Under the pieces are notes generated by a model, which saw nothing but the letters and a program-made list of their open reading frames with translations, was not told the DNA's origin and ran no database searches. A stretch of DNA of 64,000 bases from Limnephilus marmoratus (Eukaryota > Arthropoda > Insecta > Trichoptera > Limnephilidae). This document shows, piece by piece, positions 1 to 9,784 of the stretch (position 1 is its first letter; each line of letters opens with the position of its first letter). Made by a program: the position numbers and the translations under genes. The DNA lies in assembly GCA_917880885.1 (NCBI GenBank), contig OU862927.1, positions 42,311,571 through 42,375,570 of the forward strand, given 5' to 3'.

Positions 1-2345
1 AAATGCGGAAATTTGAGAGGATTTACAGACAAAACACGACTTCCAGCAATCGGCAGCTTTGGATTACCAAGCAAAAAGTTTACAAGGAAGAAGTCACACA
101 GAAGAAATCTAACTTTTGGTGTGAGCAAATTGAGACAGAAAAGGACCCTCGAAAACTTTGGCAAAACATAAGGACTCTGTCTGGAGAGAGTAACAATAAG
201 GTTGATTCCTCTCTTGAAGCAAACAGCCTCGCAACATACTTTAGAAGTAAGGTTGAAAAAATTCAGGCCCTCAAGGTGGTAGGATCGTCTTCTGTCGCAG
301 CATCAAGTCCGCTCTCGGGTGACTTCTCTACTTTTGCAGCAGTAACGGAAGAAGATGTCACGCGTGCTATAAAGTCTTGCCCTAACAAGCAATGCACTCA
401 AGACCCCATACCTACCTGGCTCTTAAAACAATGTCTTCCGGATATAGCGCCTGTAATTACCGCAATTATCCAGAAATCATTAGTAAATTCACTTGTACCG
501 GGAACACTCAAGAAATCAATAATAACACCGATTCTAAAAAAACAAAATCTTGATTCTGACAATACGGATAATTACAGGCCAATATCCAATCTACCATTCC
601 TTTCTAAACTGCTTGAGAAAATCGTTGCCAAACAATTGGTGGGGTACTTGAACTCCGCCGGTCTATTTGCCAAAAATCAATCCGCTTATCGACAGTTTCA
701 TTCAACGGAAACTGTTCTTCTGCGGTTAATTTCAGACTTGATCATCGGGATGGAAGCAGGTAAGTTGGGTTTGGTATCTGTTCTTGACATGAGTGCGGCA
801 TTTGACACGGTAGATCATAGTATTTTATTAAATGTGCTTGAAACCGAATTTGGCGTTCGAGGTGATGTTCTCCAATGGATGACATCATACCTGTCTGGAC
901 GAGTAGCCTCAGTAATTTTCAATAATTGTACTTCACCTGAAACTCCCATAGAATGTGGAGTTCCCCAGGGTTCTGTCTTGGGTCCCATTCTTTTCATTCT
1001 CTATACGAATCGCCTCGAGAAACTCATTCAATCAGCTGGCTTTGAATCACAAGGCTATGCAGACGATCGTTTCATTTTCAAGTTTTGTTCCCCGGATGAA
1101 AAAGACGTCCTTAAAAACGAGGTGGTTAGTTTCATTAACACAGTCTCAAGTTGGATGTCTGTCAATAAACTCAAACTTAATCCGACCAAGACGGAATTTA
1201 TTTGGATAGCTTCTCCTGGAAGGCAAGCCCTCATCGACTCTAATCCAATCCATATTCAGGGCACAGATATAATCCCTTCTACAGAAATAAAATTTCTAGG
1301 TTTCACTATAGACAATAGTCTTTCTCTTGATTCACAAATTTCAAAATCTGTAAGTTCTGGCTTTTTCCATCTAAGGCAGATAAAATCAATAAGGCGTTGC
1401 CTTCCCTCTGATGGGGCAAAGTCACTCATAAATTCGTTCGTTGTCTCACGTATGGACTATTGTAATAGTGCGTATGCTGGCTTGCCTAAAAAACAATTGA
1501 ATAGAATCCAGTCCGTTTTTAATGCTGCGGCGAGAATGATTTTTGGTGAATCTAAGTATTGGCGTATAACCCCGCTTCTAAGGGATCTTCATTGGCTTCG
1601 ATGCCCTGAAAGAATAGAGTTCAAGATCTGCTTAATGACCTTCAAAGCATTGCAAGGAATGGCGCCAGCCTATATATCGGAACTATGTGTCCGACAAAAC
1701 TTAAGCGATAGGCAGCTTACTCTAAGGTCAGCAGATCGAGATGTTATTAATCGTTTAATCGAACTTTCTAGGTCAAATCGAGCCGTTTACTATGATCGAT
1801 CTTTTTGTGTAACTGGCCCGCTCACTTGGAACAAACTTCCCTCAGCTCTTACTAATATCCAGAACTTGGCTGAATTCAAAAGAGCTTTAAAAACAAACTT
1901 ATTTAAAAAAAATCATACCTTTCATGAATTTTAACTCCTTTTCAATCCACTAATAAGTCATGTTCCTCAAGTTTCTGGTAATTGTTTGGTTTCGATTACC
2001 TCCTTACTATAGTTTTATGTGCACTCTGATATTGTATTATTTCTAAATGTTAACTGCCTCCTATTCTATATAATTTATTTTAAATGATTCTTGTTGAATG
2101 GCACCGTGATGGTTTATCATTATATATTGTCCTGTGCCAAACAGCACTCTCTATTGTTGTTAATATTGTTTTTTAGGAATTGCTTTGTATATTTTGTATA
2201 TTCGTTATTTCACATTATTTAATTAATTTTTTAAGGACTCGTAAGGAACACTATAGGTTAATTTTAAGTTAATTATAATCAAGCGCACTTGAAGTGAAAT
2301 ATCACAAAACTGCGCTATATAAATACTACGTTATTATTATTATTA
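1..2345 (+). mobile_element. CR1/L2-group non-LTR retrotransposon, 3' part
   Basis: This is a LINE entering from the left edge of the window. An open reverse transcriptase frame (3-1934) is followed by about 400 bp of AT-rich 3' UTR. The element ends in a short ATT/TTA microsatellite at about 2331-2345, directly after a 'gcgctatataaat' motif, which is the usual simple-repeat tail of CR1/L2-like elements. The endonuclease domain would lie to the left of the window. The lack of stops or frameshifts over 1.9 kb suggests a fairly young copy. Confidence 0.9.
3..1934 (+). CDS. LINE reverse transcriptase (ORF2 C-terminal part, CR1/L2 group)
   Basis: The frame encodes 643 residues of a non-LTR retrotransposon polyprotein. 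It would copy element RNA into DNA at a nicked target site. Reverse transcriptase motifs are in order: NYRPISNLPFLSKLLE near residues 190-205, QSAYR..HSTET near 226-236, the first catalytic block SAAFDTVDH at 264-272, PQGSVLGP at 321-328 and the catalytic YADD at 352-355. A thumb and C-terminal region follows, with LHWLRCPERI and LTWNKLPSAL. The motif wording is typical of CR1/L2-like clades. The frame is open to the window edge, so the first ATG is not the true start, and an apurinic endonuclease domain should precede it. All catalytic residues are present and no frameshift is visible. Clade assignment is from motif style only. Confidence 0.88.
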   Translation: MRKFERIYRQNTTSSNRQLWITKQKVYKEEVTQKKSNFWCEQIETEKDPRKLWQNIRTLSGESNNKVDSSLEANSLATYFRSKVEKIQALKVVGSSSVAASSPLSGDFSTFAAVTEEDVTRAIKSCPNKQCTQDPIPTWLLKQCLPDIAPVITAIIQKSLVNSLVPGTLKKSIITPILKKQNLDSDNTDNYRPISNLPFLSKLLEKIVAKQLVGYLNSAGLFAKNQSAYRQFHSTETVLLRLISDLIIGMEAGKLGLVSVLDMSAAFDTVDHSILLNVLETEFGVRGDVLQWMTSYLSGRVASVIFNNCTSPETPIECGVPQGSVLGPILFILYTNRLEKLIQSAGFESQGYADDRFIFKFCSPDEKDVLKNEVVSFINTVSSWMSVNKLKLNPTKTEFIWIASPGRQALIDSNPIHIQGTDIIPSTEIKFLGFTIDNSLSLDSQISKSVSSGFFHLRQIKSIRRCLPSDGAKSLINSFVVSRMDYCNSAYAGLPKKQLNRIQSVFNAAARMIFGESKYWRITPLLRDLHWLRCPERIEFKICLMTFKALQGMAPAYISELCVRQNLSDRQLTLRSADRDVINRLIELSRSNRAVYYDRSFCVTGPLTWNKLPSALTNIQNLAEFKRALKTNLFKKNHTFHEF

Positions 2346-2584
2346 AGAAAACCACAAGAAGTGCCTTAAGAGGGTATTACCAGAGAAAACCAGAAACATG
2401 TCATTTTTAAATCAGATTTTAGTCGTATTGACTCTTTTCCACAAAAAATTACAATTGGATTTCGACAGATTGTTCTTTTATCTAGCATTCGCATGATTTA
2501 AATTTTGATAAAAAAAAGTTTATTTTGAGTATAATAAGGTTATACCATAGGTCGTTGGCAGATTTGTTAAATTTTCAAGAAAGA

Positions 2585-2753
2585 CAATAAAAACAAATAA
2601 TATTCTCCTGACGACGGAAGGGTGCTTCTGAAACCGGTAGAGTGTTTTAAAATAAAAGTGTTCTTAAACAAATTTATGTGTTTTTTTATTGTAAATTATG
2701 GCGAGCCACAAAGTTAGTGCTTTTTACTTGGTCGAAGGCTTTTTACAAATATG
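2585..2753 (+). mobile_element. Small insertion with hammerhead-ribozyme-like motif and 12-bp target duplication
   Basis: This 169-bp segment is absent from the sister copies of the host element. It is flanked by a perfect 12-bp direct repeat, TTTCAAGAAAGA, at 2573-2584 and 2754-2765. It carries no coding capacity. At 2605-2642 it contains a hammerhead-like architecture: CTC, CTGACGA, a GGAAG/CTTCT stem, GAAAC, then GTA and GAG, where CTC and GAG can pair as stem I. I infer a small non-autonomous retroelement, possibly moved by Penelope-like machinery. Confidence 0.6.
2605..2642 (+). ncRNA. Hammerhead-ribozyme-like motif
   Basis: The core is CUGANGA (2608-2614), stem II GGAAG/CUUCU with a GGTG loop, GAAA, a two-base stem III closed by GUA (2637-2639), and stem I CTC/GAG. 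One unpaired base lies between the CUGACGA box and stem II, which is not canonical. Very short stem III is known for hammerheads in Penelope-like elements and retrozymes, some of which act as dimers. Activity is not shown. Confidence 0.45.
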
Positions 2754-3272
2754 TTTCAAGAAAGATTTTGTATTATACCACACCCATTTCAAATCATATA
2801 ATCATGCAGTAAAATAAATCAATACATTATCTGGGTATCGCACGTTTTAGAATTTTAATTTTAGTTTAAATAAAATCATCAAAAAATATATACGTATGTA
2901 CATGTGTTTCTTGACGAAAATTGGTTCGTTGGTGTATTTATTTGCGCAGTTACAAACTAATATATTTCAGATTTTTTTAACATTCTTATTTAATTTAGAC
3001 ATTATTGAAAAATGATAAATTCTTATAATCAAAAAATTATTACAAAAAGTACATTATTTTAATAGTTTTATCATCACGCCTTTCAGCATTTTTGGATGTA
3101 GGTATAAATTAAAGCAAATTTGGAATGAAATAAAATCGATATTGAGTTATAATTTTAAAAATCAGGCACAGAGAATAATTAATCATTCTCATTGTAACCG
3201 CCCTGCACGATCGTAAGAACAACTTTCGACGAAATGTGGATTTTCGTCCGCTGGCTGGTTAAACGCTCTTAA

Positions 3273-3985
3273 GAGGGCATTACCAGAGAAAGCCGGAAAT
3301 ACGTCATTTTCAAAAAAGTTTTTAGGCGTATTGACTCTTTTCCACAAAAAATTATAAATGGATTTCGAAAGATTGTTCTTTTATCTAGCATAGTTATGTA
3401 ATAAATTTTTAGAATTTTTTAAAATTTTTAGTATAATAAGGTTATACCATAGGTCGTTGGCAGATTTGTTAAATTTTCAAAAAAGTTTTTGTATTATACC
3501 ACACCCATTTCAAATAATGTAATCATGCAGTAAAATAAATCAATACATTATCTAGCAAAGTTATGTATTAGAATTTTAATTTTAGTTTCAATAAAATCAT
3601 TAAAAAATATGTACGCACATGTGTTTCTTGACGAAAATTGGTCCATTTGTGTATTTATTTGCGCACTTACAAACTAATATATTTCAGATTTTTTTAACAT
3701 TCTTATTAAATTTAGACATTATTGAAAAATGGTAAATACTTATAATCAAAAAATAACTACAAAAAGTACACTATTTCAATAGTTTTATCATCACGCCTTT
3801 CAGCATTTTTGGATGAAGGTATAAATTAAAGCTAATTTGGATTGAAATAAATTCGATATTGAGTTATAATTTTAAAAAGCTGGTACGGAGAATAATCAAT
3901 CTTTCTCATTGTAACCGCCCTGCACGATCGGAAGAACAACTTTCGACGAAATGTGGATTTTCGTCCGCTGTCTGGTTAAACGCTC
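3273..3985. mobile_element. TTAA-flanked non-autonomous DNA element (copy B)
   Basis: This second copy directly follows copy A and shares the TTAA at 3269-3272. Its right TTAA is at 3986-3989. It starts GAGGGCATTACCAG and ends with the complement of GAGCGTTTAACCAG. At 713 bp it lacks the nested insertion of copy A. A short open frame inside it has no recognisable product. Confidence 0.72.
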
Positions 3986-4063
3986 TTAAGGGCGTGTTTC
4001 GTGATTCAATTGTGGGCCCAATTTGTATCTATATTTCCATGCAAAACTATGTTTCATCATAAT

Positions 4064-4436
4064 TTGCCATAGGTCACACCAAGTGGGTCGCCGCTTTTGG
4101 TGACTTAGCAGGGGTGCCCGGGTTGTGGGATGAGGTTTATCTATCTCTTGGCGGCGAATGGGTTTGCCTACCTACTGCGTGAGGAGCGAATTGGGAGAGA
4201 TTTGTTGAGGGAGACATAACGACCCATCGCCTTGCACCGCAATGGGAAGAATGGATTCGTAGGTCCGTCATTTCTGGACACATTAACCCTTAGATTCCTA
4301 CCTCCGTCGTTCCCAAAACTTCCTCTCCTTTCTTTCCCTGAAAAGAATCTCCACACAGCATCCCCAAAGACGACGTATGCCCTGAGTGATTTTTTTCCTC
4401 AGAGCCTCGTGCGTGGAGTTGGTGAAAAAAAATACT
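4064..4436 (+). mobile_element. SINE-like repeat family 2 (5'-truncated copy)
   Basis: This is one of about a dozen copies of a roughly 450-bp repeat in the window. A complete 5' end reads 'tttgggaggcggg', absent here. The body is GC-rich, and the 3' tail holds the complementary pair CCCTGAGG/CCTCAGGG followed by an A-run. The tail here is 'cctgagtgatttttttcctcag' in part, followed by poly-A. No pol III boxes are obvious. The tail matches the LINE at 18845-19455. Confidence 0.75.
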
Positions 4437-4658
4437 AAATTCAAATGGGATGACGATACAGATTTAAGGCAGGTGCAAGAGAGACAGTTGGCCTGCTAAA
4501 TGGTACGGAAGCGAAAGGTACTAAGTCAGTGGCACTGTTGATTCATTCAAATTTGTATGGAAGGCACTTCTAGTGTTATATTCTTTATTCGATAGCCAAA
4601 CACACTTTCTTTCTTTCTGTTAGTGCCTTAAAGCCAGACACATTTCAAATGTACTTAA

Positions 4659-5299
4659 TCTTAAAATATAAAACAAAGTCGAGATAGTTACCCTATTTAT
4701 GACTCGAGAACGGCTGGACCGATTTTTTGATCTTTAATTTGTTGGATTCAAAGTTGGATTGGAAATTCACGAAAAAAATTACGAAGAAAATTTATTTCCA
4801 CATTTTGTACGAAACGAATTCTCATCTTTTGAAAGAGCTACAGGAATATTGTGATAAGTATAATATTGAGTAGTGAATGAATTCCAAAAATTCAAAAACG
4901 TCAAATGTCAATGCGCTGATTGTTTTGCTTTTGTTCTTAAACATATAATACCTCCTCTCTTTTTTACACACTAAATGTCAACAGTCGAAAATAAGACAAA
5001 CGGTGAACGTATGTCTGCACCCCTCAAAAGGAAAAATACAATAATTATAATAAATCTCCATCACACTTAAAAAGAAAATGAAACGCAATTCCCGTAAGTA
5101 AGTGGAAAAGTAAGAAAATCACAAAAATACACAACGCCATCTCTGATACTGACAAAAACAAAACAACGATTGTTGAGCGTTGATAATTGTTTCATTGTGT
5201 AATTTTTAACTTAATAAAAAAACTGAATTAAATTCAACTAATAAGTTAACGTAACAGTTATTGATGTTGAGGCGGTACGAAGTTCGCCGGGTTAGCTAG
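4659..5299 (+). mobile_element. Non-autonomous Helitron
   Basis: The 5' end begins TC after an A, followed by 'ataaaacaaagtcg' and 'gaacggctggaccgattttt', wording common at insect Helitron 5' ends. The 3' end has a short GGCG/CGCC hairpin and terminates in CTAG directly before a T, the expected A|T insertion signature. There are no coding regions and no target duplication. The 5' terminus could be shifted by a few bases. Confidence 0.75.
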
Positions 5300-5747
5300 T
5301 ACTTGATAATTTCAAAATTAAAAACCATTTTTAATTGATTGTCTGAAAAACTAATACTTTGTCATTTGACTGAATATTAAGTGGATAAATACTAAATTTA
5401 TTTTCATAATTTATTCAAATCGATTCATAAAACCTGACAAACGTGGAGATTATTTAATATTTTTACGTTGCAAAAGAACAGAGATTGAATGTTTGACAAA
5501 ATTTTGATGGCAATAAATTATTAGTAACATATCGGATGTTATGCTAATAGTTTCACACCTTGAAAGACATACTGGTATCTATTATTGAAAGTCTTCAAAA
5601 AAGGGAGAGACAGAGCATAATTCAAATTTCATTTCAACAGATATTGAGCCGACAACCTTCAGAAACAAAGTCAAGTGCGGATTATTAAATATCTATACAC
5701 CTTGGATGTCTTTAATGATAATTAATAATCTGAAAGCAATAAATAAT

Positions 5748-6360
5748 ATATATTTATTTATTTATTTATTTGAGACACAAACAGGATATTTATACAACAT
5801 TTTTGTGGGTATTACATAATAAATTAAAATACAAATATAAGTATCCCTAGACTAATGTGTCTGCAGTAATCACATATTATGCATTTTGAAAAATAATGTA
5901 AGTATTATTTATACATAACTTGAAAACTTAAATACAAAATTGAAATACATAATAATAACAAGTATACAATATTTATAAAGTATTCACTTAAATGTAATAC
6001 AACAACAACATTTTTATATTTTTTATCTGTACAAATTATGGAGATATTTTTTGAAATATGTTATATTATTTACAAAAATATCTATGAAACTGTGTATTTT
6101 AACAAGCTCGTTGTATGACCGAGACATTCTAGATATAGGATTAAAATATCCAGTATTATTCGTAAAAATTTCAGTCCAAAATATGTTAAGGGTTCTTGTG
6201 GATTTGGGCCTGGCGTATAACTTGATTTGGTTGACTAAGTTAATGTCTACACGATTATTCACAATTTTATAAAGCATTAAGAGGTTATTTATGTTTCGTC
6301 TTTTAACTAGATTCTCTAATTTGAAATATGTAAATCTTTGTTCGTACCCGTCTAGAAGAT
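5748..6360 (-). pseudogene. LINE reverse transcriptase C-terminal fragment with ATTT tail
   Basis: On the minus strand an open stretch reads LDGYEQRFTYFKLENL, then LYKIVNNRVDINLVNQI, then ISRMSRSYNELVKI, ending at 6023. This is the typical C-terminal wording of CR1/Jockey-like reverse transcriptases. The 3' end lies at the left, where the plus strand shows a TATT/ATTT repeat at about 5748-5772. The element is 5'-truncated, as usual for LINEs, and carries no catalytic domain. Confidence 0.75.
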
Positions 6361-6590
6361 GATGGACACCTTATCGGTAAGACAAAATCCGAATTAATGC
6401 AGTTGAATGCAGTTTTATAAGTACTTCAATGAAACTATTATTTATCAAGTTTAAGACTTTGCTCCGTTTCTAGTTGAATTATTTCATCGTTTTATTAACA
6501 TTTTATAAATGCCAATAGCCTTGTGTCAATTTTACCACTTAATTCTTAAGTGGACAGGTTTGTTATGTTCTTTAGTTATTTGGGTATTAA

Positions 6591-7146
6591 CCCTCAGAAG
6601 AGTGACATCTGAGAGGTAAGTAGTGACCCAACAAGGTCTCCGCAGACCTTTTTATATAAATTCATTACTATGACAAACGTAATTAATATTTTTTATAAGT
6701 CAGATATGTATGTACGTGTATATACATACACATTTCGAATACTTACAAGAAAATTAAAAACCGTCATAGCTTGTTAGATATGATGGTATGCGGTTGGAGT
6801 GGTGGTCCGTTCTTCTATGTGTGGAATTGCCGATTGCCGGACCAGCGTGACTACGAATGGATGCCTCTTGTCAGTCTTCAGATCGGAACTATCAAACTTA
6901 ACTCAATTGGATTTTATACGCGATAAAAATAATTACCTGGGAAACATATTCTAACTAGCGCACATTAACGAAAATGTACACCAACTACATGCAAAATATT
7001 TATTATGCCTGCGCAAACCTTGTAGTTTCCATACGAATCAGGTTTTTAAAAAAAAAATCCTCTTCGTAATCTGCAAAATCGACAAAAAAGTTAGGCAACT
7101 TTTAAAATCGAAAAGGTCTGGCCATACCTTGTCACTCCTCAAAGGG
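6591..7146. mobile_element. piggyBac-like MITE
   Basis: TTAA lies on both sides (6587-6590 and 7147-7150). The left terminus starts CCCTCAGAAGAGTGACA. The right terminus, reverse-complemented, starts CCCTTTGAGGAGTGACA, giving an imperfect inverted repeat. CCCT ends next to TTAA are the hallmark of piggyBac-group elements. It is 556 bp with no transposase frame. Confidence 0.82.
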
Positions 7147-7150
7147 TTAA

Positions 7151-7232
7151 GCAGCGTTGCACTCCAAACTCCTTATCAAGTCAACTTTTCGGACAAACTT
7201 GTTCAGTCAAGAAGTCCATGATCAGGGTAGAG
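7151..7232 (-). mobile_element. Diverged copy of hammerhead-like mini-element
   Basis: The reverse complement matches the 106-bp element at 41713-41818 across CTGATNA, GGAC...GTCC, GAAAA and GTTG. It sits directly at the right TTAA of the piggyBac-like MITE. The core is degraded (CTGATCA, GAAAA) and no clear target duplication is visible. Confidence 0.5.
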
Positions 7233-7371
7233 TGTAAAAGTAATCTTTTGTCGTCAGAATAGAATATAATAATGTAAGTACGTTTCGCGACATATTTCGT
7301 GGGAATGCAGCTCTCCAGGTTTATTGGCAATGGCCCCCATAGTTGTAAATGTGCGATTAGATGTGTTTGAG

Positions 7372-7680
7372 ACGAGGCCAATTTGGGAGGCTGGTTTAGG
7401 TGCCACCGTCCCGGCAACCTGGATGATTGGTTCATTGGATAACCAACACATTTGCCAAAGGTAACCCTAAATGGTTTGCTATTTACTGCGCATCAGCTGA
7501 ATTGCTGGCCAGGTCGGGAGAGGCCGGTTGAGTGTGACACTTTTTCCTCACCGGTTGAATTCTCACGACACACTGACCCCCACCCCTAATTTCCTTTGAA
7601 AGATCCACTACACGGCATCCCCAAAGATGGCGGAGGCTCCGAAGGAAATTAATTTGCTGAGGGTTTACACGAGCTTAAAA
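7372..7680 (+). mobile_element. SINE-like repeat family 2, internally deleted copy
   Basis: It begins 'aatttgggaggctggttt', continues through 'ggataaccaacac', and ends at 'ccgaaggaaattaatttgctgagg'. The middle is shortened and diverged relative to the copy at 62755-63188. Confidence 0.65.
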
Positions 7681-7904
7681 CCCACTTTGGCATGCTGCCG
7701 GAGTTAAAGATACTCTCTGTAATATAGCCTGATTTGTGACCACCTCACCGAATTAAAATGTCGGCGTCACTTGAAGCAGTTTAAGTACTAGATCTGAATA
7801 GCCACGATCGCAGGAAATTTTTTTGGTCAAATATAGGTAATATTCCCAATAAATGAAAAAAGGGATTTCTTTGGTTTAAATAAAAAAAATGTCATGGGGT
7901 CCAT

Positions 7905-8085
7905 GAAATCCATTTTATTTGTACAAAATTAATTTAAATTAAATTTAATAATGTTATCATCAAGTTCTGCAAGCATTATATTCTATTTTTGTAATAGTTG
8001 TTTAAAAATGGCCTTGAAAGCCAAAACAGCTGTAACAAAGATATAAACCAGAATACTTGCAGAACTTACATTATTAAATTTATGG
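7905..8085. repeat. Penelope-like terminal repeat, inverted pair
   Basis: Two facing copies of one motif occur: the complement of 'cttgcagaacttgatgataac' at the left, and 'ccaaaacagctgtaac' through 'cttgcagaacttacatt' at the right. The same text follows the Penelope-like coding region at 39755-39850. Inverted terminal repeats of this type fit Penelope-like elements. Confidence 0.5.
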
Positions 8086-8121
8086 GTCTCTTTAAGATCC
8101 ATTTTCACTCCTTTATCTCCA

Positions 8122-8190
8122 CAAAAAGACCCTCAACATAGCATCATCCTCAAAGATGATACAGACCCCGAGGAAAATTATTTTACTTTA
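8122..8190 (+). mobile_element. SINE-like repeat family 2, 3' fragment
   Basis: Only the tail is present: 'aaaaagaccctcaacatagcatc', 'caaagatgatacagaccccgagg' and an AT-rich end. Confidence 0.55.
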
Positions 8191-8730
8191 TTTAATGGAC
8201 AAAAAATATAAATACCAATAACAACCCATTAAAAGTACTATTGCAGTACAAAGGTAAAAACCAATAGAGATAAGGTTACAGTTAAAATGCTAGTCTAAAT
8301 AAAAGCCGTCTACTAGGCCTAGAGTGTGCCTATCCCAACATTCATTTATTATGTCATAACTATTGATTGTTTTGGTCTCAATTGTTTTGTTATGCTTTGC
8401 AATCATTCCACTCACCACATCCTTATCATTGCGTGAAAACAATAACAGAATGTTTAACTTTTGTTTGCCCTTGAAGTATTTGCATGTATTATCTTATAAT
8501 GACCAAGAAAAACAATAACACATTGTTATAAATATTGATTTTCTAAGTAGCTATGTGTTGCTATGTTATTTGCATTATTGAGCACTTACACCGAGAAAAG
8601 GAACTGCTCACAAAAAAAGAATAATAATACGTGCTGCCGTAATTTTCTTGTCTTCATTTTCAAATCTTGCATTTTTTAATAAAAAAGTGCGTGTGAACAC
8701 ACATGAATATAAATAAATCAAAATACCATT
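8191..8730. other. AT-rich stretch without recognised genes
   Basis: I see no coding frame, tRNA or terminal repeat that I can support here. Confidence 0.6.
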
Positions 8731-9074
8731 TATTATTAATTTTTTAAACTTTATGAGTAAAATCTCAAATTATAATATTTAATTAAATGAAGACAATATT
8801 AGCGAAACTCAATCGAAATCTGGAGACAGAAAAATCAGAAAAGATATACAGTATGATACAGTTAAAAGTGACCGAATTAATATGGGTTCCGTAGCTTAAT
8901 CGGTAGAGCTGTTTCCATGTAAGAAAAGGGTTCTGGGTTCGAGTCCCAGCGGAGCCAATATCTTTTCTGATTTTTCTGTCTCCAGATTTCGATTGAGTTT
9001 CGCTAATATTGTCTTCATTTAATTAAATATTATAATTTGAGATTTTACTCATATAGTTTAAAAAATTAATAATA
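8731..9074. repeat. Long palindrome (117-bp arms) around a tRNA-like gene
   Basis: The left arm (8731-8847) and right arm (8958-9074) are near-perfect reverse complements. They enclose about 110 bp that contains the tRNA-Thr-like sequence. The outer arm ends in 'tattattaattttttaaact' and the inner end in 'aaaatcagaaaagatat'. A compact relative of the arms without the tRNA lies at 45118-45212, so this is a mobile palindromic family and not a host gene context. Confidence 0.8.
8885..8956 (+). tRNA. tRNA-Thr(TGT)-like gene, copy 1
   Basis: A 72-nt cloverleaf folds: acceptor GGTTCCG/CGGAGCC (7 pairs), D stem GCTT/GAGC, anticodon stem GTTTC/GAAAA with an outer G-A mismatch, and T stem CTGGG/CCCAG with loop TTCGAGT. 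The loop CATGTAA gives anticodon TGT (Thr), but position 33 is A in place of the nearly invariant T. The pol III A and B boxes are well kept. It could be a real tRNA gene or a tRNA-derived promoter of a repeat. Confidence 0.55.
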
Positions 9075-9298
9075 AATATTCATCCTAGACTTGCAGAAAA
9101 AGTCAATAGATGTCGCGTATTACAAATAAAATGGATAAATATTTATCCAGACACTATCTAGATTGCATTTAGTTCGAGTTGAATCTTGTAATCATATATA
9201 AAGATAGCAGCCAATAATATGTGCGTTAAGTAAATGAAGATAATGTTGGTAGTTCTTAGTCGAAGTATGATACAGTTAAAAGTGACCGAATTAGTATG

Positions 9299-9370
9299 GG
9301 TTCCGTAGCTTAATCGGTAGAGCTGTTTCCATGTAAGAAAAGGGTTCTGGGTTCGAGTCCCAGCGGAGCC
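9299..9370 (+). tRNA. tRNA-Thr(TGT)-like gene, copy 2
   Basis: Identical to copy 1 over the cloverleaf and exactly one 414-bp unit downstream. It has the same A at position 33. Confidence 0.55.
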
Positions 9371-9712
9371 AATATCTTTTCTGATTTTTCTGTCTCCAGA
9401 TTTCGATTGAGTTTCGCTAATATTGTCTTCATTTAATTAAATATTATAATTTGAGATTTTACTCATAAAGTTTAAAAAATTAATAATTAATATTCATCCT
9501 AGACTTGCAGAAAAAGTCAATAGATGTCGCGTATTACAAATAAAATGGATAAATATTTATCCAGACACTATCTAGATTGCATTTAGTTCGAGTTGAATCT
9601 TGTAATCATATATAAAGATAGCAGCCAATAATATGTGCGTTAAGTAAATGAAGATAATGTTGGTAGTTCTTAGTCGAAGTATGATACAGTTAAAAGTGAC
9701 CGAATTAATATG

Positions 9713-9784
9713 GGTTCCGTAGCTTAATCGGTAGAGCTGTTTCCATGTAAGAAAAGGGTTCGGGGTTCAAGTCCCAGCGGAGCC
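9713..9784 (+). tRNA. tRNA-Thr(TGT)-like gene, copy 3, diverged
   Basis: Same as copies 1 and 2 except in the T arm, where CGGGGTTCAAGTCCCAG introduces a stem mismatch. This suggests that the copies are not all under selection as tRNAs. Confidence 0.45.

Larger units (their letters stand above)
2370..3268. mobile_element. TTAA-flanked non-autonomous DNA element (copy A)
   Basis: A non-coding element lies between TTAA at 2366-2369 and TTAA at 3269-3272. The left end starts GAGGGTATTACCAG. The right end, reverse-complemented, starts GAGCGTTTAACCAG, giving an imperfect inverted repeat. It is homologous over its length to copy B and to the inverted copy at 22 kb. It is longer than copy B because it carries a 169-bp nested insertion (2585-2753). 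TTAA duplication points to the piggyBac or Kolobok superfamilies. Confidence 0.75.

Noticed and set aside
2366..3989. Considered a simple satellite
   Set aside because: TTAA at each junction, imperfect inverted ends and a third inverted copy at 22 kb fit a transposable element better.
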